Both the position numbers and the translations under genes were made by a program. The notes beneath the pieces were generated by a model that made no database searches, was not told the origin of the DNA, and saw nothing but the letters and a program-made list of their open reading frames with translations. A stretch of DNA of 64,000 nt from Thalassospira lohafexi (GTDB taxonomy: Bacteria > Pseudomonadota > Alphaproteobacteria > Rhodospirillales > Thalassospiraceae): assembly GCF_002844275.1 (NCBI RefSeq), contig NZ_NXGX01000003.1, positions 539,549-603,548 of the forward strand. The letters run 5' to 3'. Position 1 is the stretch's first letter. Each line of letters starts with the position of its first letter. This document shows, piece by piece, positions 17,063-25,549 of this stretch.

Positions 17063-17356
17063 CTAACTGGCTTTTCTATTGATACCGCAGGTGATTGAAT
17101 AGTGCGTTCGCAGTGTGCGGTCATCACGCTTTACCAGTTCTAGAACATCACCCGATTGCAAAAGAGCATTAAGTTCACGCAGAACAAGCGCATGGGCAAG
17201 GCCGAGAAGGCGGGCGAATGTGCGGCTGTCGCGGGCAATATTTTGCTCTGCTGCGATGATGATGCCTGCCTGTATCGGGGTAAGGTCGGGTTGCGCGGTA
17301 CAACGGCGCGCAACCAGATCCATGAATTGTTCGCTAGCGGGTGCCGTTCCGGTCAC
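17063..17356 (-). CDS. Small winged-helix protein overlapping the YdeP-type molybdoprotein gene
   Basis: A 97-residue protein. Residues 25-90 read as a winged HTH: a helix in LTPIQAGIIIAAEQNIA, recognition-helix-like SRTFARLLGLAHALVLRELNALLQSGD, and a wing with VLELVKRDDRTLRTHYSI. It resembles a short MarR/ArsR-type fold without long dimerisation helices. It begins inside the last codons of the YdeP gene (ATGA overlap), so the two are translated together. Candidate roles are an autoregulator of this operon or a chaperone-like partner; the palindromes over the upstream promoter favour a regulator. No known family is claimed. Confidence 0.65.
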   Translation of the reverse strand: MTGTAPASEQFMDLVARRCTAQPDLTPIQAGIIIAAEQNIARDSRTFARLLGLAHALVLRELNALLQSGDVLELVKRDDRTLRTHYSITCGINRKAS

Positions 17357-19647
17357 GCCGCTGTATCTTTTTGAAACGATACCATGACCGATTTTGATGT
17401 TGGCGTGTCGCTTTGATCCCCGGCACTGCCCAGCGGGACAAGCACGTTTAGTTCCGGGTAATAGCCCGCAACACTGCCGCGCGGGATATCGTATGAAACG
17501 AGCCGGAAATTAGGCGCAATACGTTCGATGCCATCATCATATTCGCCAATGACATTCACCCGGTCGCCAGATTGTGCACCAAGCGATGCAAGGTCGTCGG
17601 GATGGATAAAGATGACGTTGCGTTCGCCGTACACACCGCGATACCGATCATCAAGACCATAGACCGTCGTGTTGTACTGATCGTGCGAACGGAATGTCTG
17701 AAGCGCGAAACGGGTTTGTGCGGTGCGGGCCTGCTGGTGCACGGTGCTGGCAGGAAGGGTGCCGGCAAAGAAATTGGCCTTGCCGGTCGGTGTGTTCCAT
17801 TCCCGGTGTGCGGCACTGTTGCGCAGGAGGAACCCGCGTGGTGTGCGCAGACGGGTGTTGTAGTCGTCAAATCCCGGAATGGTGGCTTCGATATGGCTGC
17901 GGATGCGTTCGTAATCATCGGCAAGGGCAGGCCATGACACGGTCTTGGTGCCAAGGGTTGCCTCGGCAATCCCGGCGATAATGCCAACTTCGGACAATAG
18001 ATACGGCGATGCCGGGCGGTTGATGCCCGCCGACCCGTGGACCATGCTCATGGAGTCTTCGACGCTGACGACCTGTGACTGACCGGCGGAATTCAGATCA
18101 ATTTCGGTCCGCCCAAGACACGGCAGGATAAAGCTGACCTCGCCGGGCATCAGGTGTGAATGGTTGGGCTTGGTCGCGATGTTGACCGTCAGTTTCAGGT
18201 TTTTAAGTGCCTTGGCGACAAGGGCGCTGTCGGGCGTTGCGCGGGCGAAATTGCCGCCAAGCCCGATGAAGGCCTTGGCACTGCCATCCAGCATCGCGCC
18301 AATCGCACCGAGCACATTGTGGCCGTGTTTACGCGGTGCGGTGAAGCCGAATTCCTTTTCCAGTGCATCAAGGAAGGCATCGGCGGGTTTTTCGTTAATG
18401 CCAACGGTGCGGTCGCCCTGCACATTGGAATGTCCGCGCACCGGGCAGAGTCCGGCACCGGGTTTGCCGATATTGCCGCGCAGAAACATGAAATTGGAAA
18501 TTTCACGAATGGTGGCCACGGAATGCAGATGCTGTGTGACACCCATGGCCCATGTGCAAATCACATTTTCTGCCGACATATACACATTTGCCGCCTGTTC
18601 GATGTCGTGTCGGGACAGGCCCGACTGGTCTTCGATCTCGTCCCAGCTTGTGGCATCGACGGTGGCGCGATACTCGGCAAAGCCTTCGCAATGTTCACCA
18701 AGGAAATCATGATCAAGCACGGCTGGATGACCCGCCGCAAGGGCGGCGTCTTCGGCGGCAAAGACGGCCTTGCTCATGCCGCGCACGGCGGCCATGTCCC
18801 CACCGAGAAGGGGCTGGTAATAATGGCTGGCGATATCGGTTGATCCGCCTGACAGCATTTCAAGTTTGGCCTGTGGGTCGGAAAACCGTTCCAGACCGCG
18901 TTCCCGGACCGGGTTAAAGACCACGATTTCAGCCCCACGGATGGCGGCCCGGCGCAAATCACCCAGCATGCGCGGATGGTTGGTGCCGGGGTTTTGTCCC
19001 AGCACGAAAATGGCGTCTGCCTTTTCGAAATCTTCGAGCAGGACCGTGCCTTTGCCAGCGCCAATCGCCTGACGCAGGCCAATGCCACTGGCTTCGTGGC
19101 ACATGTTGGAGCAATCGGGGAAATTGTTGGTGCCATAAAGGCGTACGAACAATTGATAGAGATAGGCTGCTTCGTTACTGGCCCGGCCGGATGTGTAAAA
19201 CTCGGCCTGATCGGGGGAATTCAGGTTTTTAAGAATGCCCCCAATTTCGGCAAAGGCATCTTCCCACGCGACCGGAAGGTATGTGTCGCTTGGCGCGTCA
19301 TAGCGCATCGGGTGGGTGAGGCGGCCATTCAGTTCCAGCTCATAATCGGAAAGCTTGCGCAGCTCAGAAACCGTATGTTTGGCAAAGAATGCCGGTGTGG
19401 CGCGCTTTTGCGTTGCTTCCCACGACACGGCTTTGACACCGTTTTCGCAAAACTCAAACGATGATCCATGCTCGGGATCGCCCCACGCGCAACCGGGGCA
19501 ATCAAAACCGTTGGGCTGATTTGCCTTAAGCATCGTGCGTGCACCGCTAAGGGCGCTGCCGCTTTGTAAAAGCTGCTTACCGCAACTTTTCAGCGCACCC
19601 CATCCACCCGCAGCCGATGATTTCTTGCCAATAAAGATTTCATTCAT
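17353..19647 (-). CDS. FdhF/YdeP-family molybdopterin oxidoreductase
   Basis: A 764-residue molybdopterin-dependent enzyme. The N-terminus has GGWGALKSCGKQLL and NQPNGFDCPGCAWGDPEH, the signature of the YdeP branch, in which the usual four-Cys Fe-S motif is reduced. Molybdopterin-binding stretches are SGRASNEAAYLYQLFVRLYGTNNFPD near 155, FVLGQNPGTNHPRML near 215, and the C-terminal domain with HDQYNTTVYGLDDRYRGVYG near 675. The E. coli relative YdeP has been linked to acid resistance, but substrates are unknown. No twin-arginine signal is present, so it is cytoplasmic. No fdhD or membrane partner is nearby. The gene precedes and overlaps the small winged-helix gene. Confidence 0.88.
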   Translation of the reverse strand: MNEIFIGKKSSAAGGWGALKSCGKQLLQSGSALSGARTMLKANQPNGFDCPGCAWGDPEHGSSFEFCENGVKAVSWEATQKRATPAFFAKHTVSELRKLSDYELELNGRLTHPMRYDAPSDTYLPVAWEDAFAEIGGILKNLNSPDQAEFYTSGRASNEAAYLYQLFVRLYGTNNFPDCSNMCHEASGIGLRQAIGAGKGTVLLEDFEKADAIFVLGQNPGTNHPRMLGDLRRAAIRGAEIVVFNPVRERGLERFSDPQAKLEMLSGGSTDIASHYYQPLLGGDMAAVRGMSKAVFAAEDAALAAGHPAVLDHDFLGEHCEGFAEYRATVDATSWDEIEDQSGLSRHDIEQAANVYMSAENVICTWAMGVTQHLHSVATIREISNFMFLRGNIGKPGAGLCPVRGHSNVQGDRTVGINEKPADAFLDALEKEFGFTAPRKHGHNVLGAIGAMLDGSAKAFIGLGGNFARATPDSALVAKALKNLKLTVNIATKPNHSHLMPGEVSFILPCLGRTEIDLNSAGQSQVVSVEDSMSMVHGSAGINRPASPYLLSEVGIIAGIAEATLGTKTVSWPALADDYERIRSHIEATIPGFDDYNTRLRTPRGFLLRNSAAHREWNTPTGKANFFAGTLPASTVHQQARTAQTRFALQTFRSHDQYNTTVYGLDDRYRGVYGERNVIFIHPDDLASLGAQSGDRVNVIGEYDDGIERIAPNFRLVSYDIPRGSVAGYYPELNVLVPLGSAGDQSDTPTSKSVMVSFQKDTAA

Positions 19648-19657
19648 GGGGGCATCT

Positions 19658-19697
19658 ATTTGCGATAACGCAAATTAGGTCAAGTATGCAGACCTAA
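19658..19697 (-). promoter_or_regulatory. Two adjacent palindromes over the probable promoter of the YdeP operon
   Basis: The first is ATTTGCG and CGCAAAT with a four-base centre (19658-19675). The second is TTAGGTC and GACCTAA with a nine-base centre (19675-19697). On the minus strand TTGACC (a -35-like hexamer, within the second palindrome) is followed after 17 bases by AATAGA, so the first palindrome fills the spacer. The ydeP ATG is at 19647, so the leader would be very short. Such a layout suits repression. Confidence 0.5.
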
Positions 19698-19760
19698 TGG
19701 GGTGATAGAAAAAATTTATCAAACCCTTATGCACTGATTTTAAATGCGCATAAAACGCAT

Positions 19761-19796
19761 TCAGGGCCGAAACCAACGATGTGGTTCCGGCCCTGA
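19761..19796 (-). terminator. Terminator-like hairpin after rpe
   Basis: A long stem, TCAGGGCCG (19761-19769) and CGGCCCTGA (19788-19796), is extended inside by AACC and GGTT. On the minus strand it is followed only by ATGCGTTTTA, so the T-run is imperfect. It lies 28 bases beyond the rpe stop. Confidence 0.55.
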
Positions 19797-19823
19797 TAAA
19801 AAACATGCGAGGGTGTATGTGGC

Positions 19824-20489
19824 TTAGGCGCCGCGGATTGCCTTGATGTTGTTGGCGTATTCGCCCGGTCCGCCTTTGAAGGTGGCCGAACCAGCGACCA
19901 AAACATTCGCGCCAGCCGCAATGACCTGCGGGGCGATTTCCGGGTTTACGCCACCATCGACTTGAAGGTCGATGTCGCGCCCGGTGGCATCGATCATCTT
20001 GCGGATGCGTTTGATTTTTTCAAGCTGGCTTGGGATGAACTTCTGACCACCAAAGCCCGGGTTGACGGTCATGACCAGCACCAGATCAACCATGTCCATG
20101 ACGTATTCAATCACAGATTCCGGGGTTGACGGATTGAGCGACACACCGGCTTTTTTGCCCAGCGACTTGATCAGTTGCAGGCTGCGATGCAGGTGCGGGC
20201 CGGCTTCGGCGTGGATGGTGATGATGTCGGAACCGGCATTGGCAAAGGCTTCGATATAGGGATCGACCGGTGCGATCATGAGGTGCACGTCAAACACCTT
20301 GTCGCTGTGCGGGCGCAGCGCCTTGACCACGTCCGGGCCAATAGTGATGTTGGGCACAAAATGGCCGTCCATCACATCAATGTGGATGTAATCCGCACCG
20401 GCGGCGTCAACCGCGCGGACATCAACACCCAACTGGGCGAAATCGGCCGAAAGGATCGAAGGGGCAATTTTAATGTTCGACGTGGTCAT
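19824..20489 (-). CDS. rpe: Ribulose-phosphate 3-epimerase
   Basis: A 221-residue TIM-barrel epimerase interconverting ribulose 5-phosphate and xylulose 5-phosphate in the pentose phosphate pathway. Family motifs are the start [15 protein letters not shown], the metal-binding [25 protein letters not shown], the [13 protein letters not shown] loop, and the catalytic Asp in LQVDGGVN. Length is normal. It is separated from rsmB (upstream on the same strand) by 133 bases that hold no ORF. Confidence 0.96.
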   Translation of the reverse strand: MTTSNIKIAPSILSADFAQLGVDVRAVDAAGADYIHIDVMDGHFVPNITIGPDVVKALRPHSDKVFDVHLMIAPVDPYIEAFANAGSDIITIHAEAGPHLHRSLQLIKSLGKKAGVSLNPSTPESVIEYVMDMVDLVLVMTVNPGFGGQKFIPSQLEKIKRIRKMIDATGRDIDLQVDGGVNPEIAPQVIAAGANVLVAGSATFKGGPGEYANNIKAIRGA

Positions 20490-20622
20490 GCGTCACGGGT
20501 CCTGAAACACTGCGGGATATGGGAATTTGGCGCTTGTCTTAACGCAAAAAGCCCGCCCTGTCATCCGAATGGACGGTCATGGCAGTCTTGTTTGTGGTTG
20601 CGTGGCGCATTTGGCTGTGAAA

Positions 20623-21969
20623 TCAGCCCTTTTTGACAAGTCGCGCGCAGAAAAAGCCATCCATGCCGCCGTATTCCTGCATATGGACCGGCAGAACGCG
20701 CAGTTCGCCATCTTCGTTGATCGCCTCATCCCAGCCGCCGAGTTCTCCGGCAGTGATGGGTTTGCGTTCGTATTTGGGATGATCGGCCAGGAACGATTTG
20801 ATCTGATGTTCGCCTTCTTCGGGTTGCAGCGAACAGGTGCAATAGATCAACTCACCGCCGACATTCAAAAGCTTGTCAGCCTGATTGAGCAGTTTGGTCT
20901 GGATCGGCAAAAGCGATCGCATCAGTTTGTCGTTCTGACGCAACAGAATGTCGGGATGGCGGCGAATGGTGCCGGTTGCAGAACATGGCGCATCGAGCAA
21001 AACCGCATCCGCACGCGGGGTATCCGGGGCCAGATCGGTGGCGTCCCCTGTGACAACGGCCGCCCCCAGTTCCACACGTTCGAGATTTTCATAAACGCGT
21101 TTGAGGCGACCTTCGGACTTATCAACCGCAATCGGGCTGCTGCCAAGGGATGCCAACTGCATTGTTTTACCACCCGGGGCGGCACACAGGTCGTAGATCG
21201 TTTTGTCTTTATAGGCCGAAAACAGGGTGGCCGGAATGGCGGCCGCTGCATCCTGTACCCACCATTTGCCATCTTTGTAGCCCGGAAGGTCGCGAATGCG
21301 TCGGCCACTTTCAAGCCTTACCGATCCGGTCGGCAGGACAAGGCCATCGACCTGTTCGGCCCAGTTTTCCGATTCTGAACGGTCCTTGATCGACAGATCG
21401 AGCATGGCGTGGCCAAGGCTGGCCTCGGCGATGCCTTGCGCGATTTCGGCACCATAGGCCTTTTTCCACGATCCGCGCAGCCATGCCGGGATGTTAAGTT
21501 GCCAGTCTTCGACCCCTTCGGGCCATTCAAAGCCATCGCGCTGCAAACTGCGCAGGACCGCATTCACAAGCTTCACATATTTATGCAAACCGGCATCGCG
21601 GGTCAGGTTGACCGTGCTGTCGACGGCACCGTAATCGGATGTGTCCATAAAGAACAACTGTGCAACGCCAAGGCGCATGATGTTGGTCAGGCGTGCGGCA
21701 ACCCGGTCCTGTGGCGGTTGATAGCGCGGCGCCAGAACCGCATCAATTTCGCCCATATGGCGCAATGTGGTGCCCAGCAAATGGCGCAGGTAATTGCGAT
21801 CCAGTGACGGCAGACCATAGCCATGCTTTGACAGAAGTTCGTCCAGTGTCACTTCGCCGCCACGCAGTTCCTGCAGCGTTTTTAGCGCCAGCATGCGTGG
21901 ATCGGGTGCCTCGACCGCAGGATGGCGGGATGCATTGCGATGGGCGGGACGGGAACGGCGTTCAGTCAA
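20623..21969 (-). CDS. rsmB: 16S rRNA m5C967 methyltransferase RsmB-like
   Basis: A 448-residue protein with an N-terminal NusB-like RNA-binding domain (residues 25-150, RMLALKTLQELRGGEVTLDELLSKH) and a C-terminal Rossmann methyltransferase domain. The SAM-binding motif is YDLCAAPGGKTMQLA. The two catalytic cysteines are in LLDAPCSATGTIRRHPDI and IYCTCSLQPEEGEHQ, the standard pair of the RsmB/NOP2 family. It methylates cytosine in the small ribosomal subunit RNA; position 967 is by homology. It is probably followed by rpe in the same direction, though the 133-base gap leaves cotranscription open. Confidence 0.92.
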   Translation of the reverse strand: MTERRSRPAHRNASRHPAVEAPDPRMLALKTLQELRGGEVTLDELLSKHGYGLPSLDRNYLRHLLGTTLRHMGEIDAVLAPRYQPPQDRVAARLTNIMRLGVAQLFFMDTSDYGAVDSTVNLTRDAGLHKYVKLVNAVLRSLQRDGFEWPEGVEDWQLNIPAWLRGSWKKAYGAEIAQGIAEASLGHAMLDLSIKDRSESENWAEQVDGLVLPTGSVRLESGRRIRDLPGYKDGKWWVQDAAAAIPATLFSAYKDKTIYDLCAAPGGKTMQLASLGSSPIAVDKSEGRLKRVYENLERVELGAAVVTGDATDLAPDTPRADAVLLDAPCSATGTIRRHPDILLRQNDKLMRSLLPIQTKLLNQADKLLNVGGELIYCTCSLQPEEGEHQIKSFLADHPKYERKPITAGELGGWDEAINEDGELRVLPVHMQEYGGMDGFFCARLVKKG

Positions 21970-22212
21970 AGGGGTATCTCCGGTTTTATGTTATGACTGT
22001 AGTTAAGGCCGCGATAGCCAAGTGTAAAGCACCAAGCATCTGTTGGGTCGGCATGGCTGACCTGCCAATCACCACGATGCCGGGTTGAAAAGCCTTGCGA
22101 TGGGGGCTGTCCCCGGCTACTCCAGACGCAACAATCTGCTGATGGCCTGCCGGTCGTAACCCACGGGCAAACCATGGGCCAATCAGGACCGAAACAAGGG
22201 ATCACCCAAACG

Positions 22213-23226
22213 ATGACGTTTGCCGGACTTGCGACCTTTTCCAGTATTTTTCTGATCGGTGCCATGTTGTTGACGTGGGCGGTGCTGGTGTATTTGCGGC
22301 GCAAGGCGATTTTGGACATGCCCAACCACCGGTCCAGTCATGCCGTGCCGACCCCGCGTGGCGGTGGGTTGGCGGTGACCCCGCTTTTGATAGTTCTGGT
22401 GGCAGTGGTGTTTATTCATACCGGGGTGCGCGATATTGGTCCCTGGTTGATGCTTGCCGCCGGGGTCGGACTTGGCGTTTTAAGCTGGCTTGATGACCGG
22501 CATGATTTATCCGCAGCGATACGGTTTGCCTGTCAGTTTGTGGCGGTGATCATTGGTGTCTTTGCCATTGATAAGCCGGTTCTGGGCGGGCTTGTGCCGG
22601 TTTGGTTTGATCATGTTTTGGTGGTGCTGGCGTGGGTCTGGTTTATCAATCTGTTTAATTTCATGGACGGGATTGATGGCATTACCGGGGTTGAGGCCGG
22701 GTCGATCGGGCTTGGTGTGTTTATCCTCGCCTTGTTGATCCCGTTGCCGCAGTTCATCGGGCTTGGCTATATCGGGCTTGGTGTCACATCGATCATGGCC
22801 GGGTTTTTGATCTGGAACTGGCATCCGGCCCGGTTGTTTTTGGGCGATGTTGGATCAATTCCGCTTGGCTTTATTCTGGGTTGGGTTCTGTTGGAGCTGG
22901 CGGCCGAAGGGGCGTGGGCGGTCGCGCTTATCTTGCCGTCATATTACCTGTTTGATGCGACCATAACCTTAATCAAGCGTGCACTTCGCCGCGAAAAAGT
23001 CTGGCAAGCGCATCGTGAGCATTTTTATCAACAGGCGACCCAGCGCGGGCTTAAACATTCGACCGTCTCGGCGATGATCGGGATTACCAATCTGGTGTTG
23101 ATTGCGGTGTGTTTTACCGAGTTTGATACGCCGGGCTGGATGCGGGTTGTGGCAGCCGCCATGGTGGTGTTTGGGCTGGTGGGCATGATGTTGCGCATGC
23201 CGGTCAAAGACCGCGCGCAACCGTAA
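22213..23226 (+). CDS. Polyprenyl-phosphate sugar-1-phosphate transferase (WecA/WbpL family)
   Basis: A 337-residue integral membrane glycosyltransferase of the MraY/WecA/WbpL family, which transfers a UDP-linked amino sugar phosphate to undecaprenyl phosphate to start O-antigen or capsule synthesis. Motifs are the cytoplasmic loop DMPNHRSSHAVPTPRGGGLAV, the SWLDDRHDL aspartates, the metal motif NFMDGIDGI, and the substrate loop FLGDVGSIPLG. About ten membrane segments are seen. Start: ATG at 22213 gives a protein that begins directly with the first membrane helix, as relatives do. ATG at 22174 would add 13 residues. A CapD-like dehydratase follows. Confidence 0.88.
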   Translation: MTFAGLATFSSIFLIGAMLLTWAVLVYLRRKAILDMPNHRSSHAVPTPRGGGLAVTPLLIVLVAVVFIHTGVRDIGPWLMLAAGVGLGVLSWLDDRHDLSAAIRFACQFVAVIIGVFAIDKPVLGGLVPVWFDHVLVVLAWVWFINLFNFMDGIDGITGVEAGSIGLGVFILALLIPLPQFIGLGYIGLGVTSIMAGFLIWNWHPARLFLGDVGSIPLGFILGWVLLELAAEGAWAVALILPSYYLFDATITLIKRALRREKVWQAHREHFYQQATQRGLKHSTVSAMIGITNLVLIAVCFTEFDTPGWMRVVAAAMVVFGLVGMMLRMPVKDRAQP

Positions 23227-23358
23227 GCAAAAACAGGCACGTGCGGAGTGCTTGACTTGTTTTCAGGTGGGCGCGAAAAGAAAGGCTTATCCGTCTTCGG
23301 GTGAAGCGGGTATCCTTTAAAAACAGATAAAAACAGAAAATTGCCGGTAAGGGACCGC

Positions 23359-25350
23359 ATGTCGCGCATTTTACAGCGAAGCCATATTGCCTTTGGTCAT
23401 GACATTGTCATGGCCGCACTTTCTTTCCCGCTGGCATTGTATTTGCGGGTTGGCGAGGGCGTGCAGTTTTATGCCTTTGACAATATCCTGTTTTCAGCCG
23501 GTGTGTTTACCCTGATTGCGGCGGCATCCTTCTGGTTTTTTGGACTTTATCGCGGTATCTGGCGCTATGCGTCGCTCAATGATCTCACACGGATTGCCAA
23601 GGCGGTCAGCGTTGCTGTGGCGGCCTTGTTTGTTATCTTGTTCCTGACCACCCGTCTGGACTGGATTCCGCGTTCTGCCCCGCTTATTCAGTGGTTTTTG
23701 TTGATGGCGTTGCTGGGTGGGTCGCGGTTGGCCTATCGCATCGCCAAGGATAAATCGACTGCGCGTGCGCTGGTGCGTCAAGGTACGCGGCGTCTTTCGG
23801 TTCTGTTGATCGGGGCAGGCGACGAAGCAGAAGCCTTTATCCGCGAAACACAACGGTCTGCCGACACCCCGTTCAAGGTGATCGGGATTGTCGCGCTGAC
23901 GGAAAGCCGTGTCGGACGCAATATGCACAATATTGATGTGCTGGCGACGGTTGATCAGCTTGAAGAAACCATTCAGAAACTTGAAAAATCGCGCCATGGT
24001 GTGCCGCGCCGTTTGGTTTTGACCGGTGATGCGCTGCGTCATCCTGACAATGCCAAATGGCTTGAGATTGCCGACCGATATGGCATGACGTTTGCGCGGT
24101 TGCCAAAATTGGGGGATTTGCGCGAAGGCCTTGCCGATCCGCTGCAAATCCGCCCGGTGGCGATTGAGGATTTGCTGGGCCGTCCGCAGGCGCGTCTGGA
24201 TCGTGACCGTGTCCGTGACATGATTGGTGGCAGGCGCGTGCTTGTTACCGGTGCGGGCGGATCGATTGGGTCCGAACTGGTGCGCCAGATTGCCTCTTAT
24301 GGTCCGGCGAGCCTGACACTGGTCGATGCCGGGGAATATAATCTCTATGCCATTGATATGGAAATGGCGGAAAAATACCCGGACTTGCCACGTGAAAGCG
24401 TTCTGGGGGATGTTCGGGATCGCACACGGATTGATACAGTTTTTGATGACGTCAAACCGGAAATTGTTTTCCATGCGGCGGCGTATAAGCATGTGCCGCT
24501 GGTCGAGCATAATCCCAACGAAGGTATCCTGACCAATACACTGGGGACGCGCAATGTGGCCGAGGCCTGCCGGGCGGCCAATGTTGCGACGATGGTTTTG
24601 ATTTCAACCGATAAGGCGGTTAATCCGGCTAATGTCATGGGCGCGTCCAAGCGGCTGGCGGAATGTTATTGTCAGGCGCTTGAAACCTTGCCCGATGATC
24701 AGCGCAGCATCACGCGGTTTGTCACCGTGCGGTTTGGCAATGTGTTGGGGTCGACCGGATCGGTTGTGCCGCTGTTTAAGCGCCAGCTTGAAGCCGGGGG
24801 GCCCTTGACCGTGACGCATGAGGGCATCACACGTTACTTCATGACCATTGCCGAGGCGGTGGAGCTTGTCCTGCAATCGGCTGAACTTGGCCGTCGCGGT
24901 GTGACAGAAGGCGGTAAAATCTTTGTTCTCGATATGGGGCGCCCGGTCAAAATCGTTGATCTTGCACGCCAGATGATCTTGCTGTCGGGCTTGCAGCCGG
25001 GCAAAGACGTCGAGATCAAGGTCACCGGCCTGCGCCCGGGTGAAAAGCTTTATGAAGAACTGTTCCACGATTCTGAGCCGCCTGAACCAACCGAGACGGA
25101 CGGTGTGATGTTGGCCGCCCCACGGGTTGTTGATTATGATCTGATCAAACAGGTGTTTGAAGCGCTTGAAACCAGTGCAACCAGTCGTGATACCCACGCC
25201 ACTTTGGCGTTGATCAGTCAGTTGGTGCCGGAATTCCAGCCACCCGAGATCGGGGTTAAATCGATCTTTGCCGATAACGCCAAAGCCGTAACAGGTCCGT
25301 CTGCCGAGGATGGCAGCGATCTGGATCAGGCCGCGGGAAGATCGGCCTAG
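23359..25350 (+). CDS. Membrane nucleotide-sugar 4,6-dehydratase (CapD/WbpM/FlaA1 type)
   Basis: A protein of 663 residues of the large CapD/WbpM class. The N-terminal 130 residues hold four membrane segments. A first Rossmann-like domain lies near 150-270 (RLSVLLIGAGDEAEAFI) and the catalytic SDR domain is near 300-600 with GAGGSIGSELVRQI. The catalytic region STDKAVNPANVMGASKRLAE has Met where ordinary SDRs have the Tyr, as is normal for this class. It converts UDP-GlcNAc to a 4-keto-6-deoxy sugar for surface polysaccharide. Start: ATG at 23359 with GTAAGGG six bases upstream, rather than TTG at 23341. It pairs with the preceding sugar transferase; no further glycan genes are adjacent. Confidence 0.92.
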   Translation: MSRILQRSHIAFGHDIVMAALSFPLALYLRVGEGVQFYAFDNILFSAGVFTLIAAASFWFFGLYRGIWRYASLNDLTRIAKAVSVAVAALFVILFLTTRLDWIPRSAPLIQWFLLMALLGGSRLAYRIAKDKSTARALVRQGTRRLSVLLIGAGDEAEAFIRETQRSADTPFKVIGIVALTESRVGRNMHNIDVLATVDQLEETIQKLEKSRHGVPRRLVLTGDALRHPDNAKWLEIADRYGMTFARLPKLGDLREGLADPLQIRPVAIEDLLGRPQARLDRDRVRDMIGGRRVLVTGAGGSIGSELVRQIASYGPASLTLVDAGEYNLYAIDMEMAEKYPDLPRESVLGDVRDRTRIDTVFDDVKPEIVFHAAAYKHVPLVEHNPNEGILTNTLGTRNVAEACRAANVATMVLISTDKAVNPANVMGASKRLAECYCQALETLPDDQRSITRFVTVRFGNVLGSTGSVVPLFKRQLEAGGPLTVTHEGITRYFMTIAEAVELVLQSAELGRRGVTEGGKIFVLDMGRPVKIVDLARQMILLSGLQPGKDVEIKVTGLRPGEKLYEELFHDSEPPEPTETDGVMLAAPRVVDYDLIKQVFEALETSATSRDTHATLALISQLVPEFQPPEIGVKSIFADNAKAVTGPSAEDGSDLDQAAGRSA

Positions 25351-25396
25351 TCGTCTTTCCAGTGACACCATTTTCCATTTTTGGGATGCCTCATAA

Positions 25397-25423
25397 GAGT
25401 TCATTCTTATTGCGAATGAACTC
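25397..25423. promoter_or_regulatory. Perfect 10-bp inverted repeat upstream of hglS
   Basis: Arms GAGTTCATTC and GAATGAACTC have a seven-base centre TTATTGC. It lies 47 bases after the CapD-like stop and 127 bases before the hglS start. No T-run follows, so an operator is more likely than a terminator. A shorter pair, TTTGTCA (25438-25444) and TGACAAA (25478-25484), follows downstream. Confidence 0.45.
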
Positions 25424-25549
25424 GTGCGGAATTGTCGTTTGTCAGGGGTGTTTTACGCCAATATCTTGCGCCCAGAATGACAAACAGGAATGACCTTGTT
25501 GCGAAGGCATTCCGAAATTCCAGTCCGTTCCCGTTCTTTGGAGGCTCCC

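Noticed and set aside
17353..19647. A selenocysteine codon in the YdeP/FdhF-type enzyme.
   Set aside because: The reading frame has no in-frame TGA and the protein belongs to the YdeP branch, which does not use selenocysteine.
22005..22100. A tRNA-Gln-like D-arm sequence (ATAGCCAAGTG followed by TAAAGCA).
   Set aside because: No anticodon stem, T-arm (GTTCGA) or paired acceptor could be fitted around it; the similarity is confined to about 18 bases.
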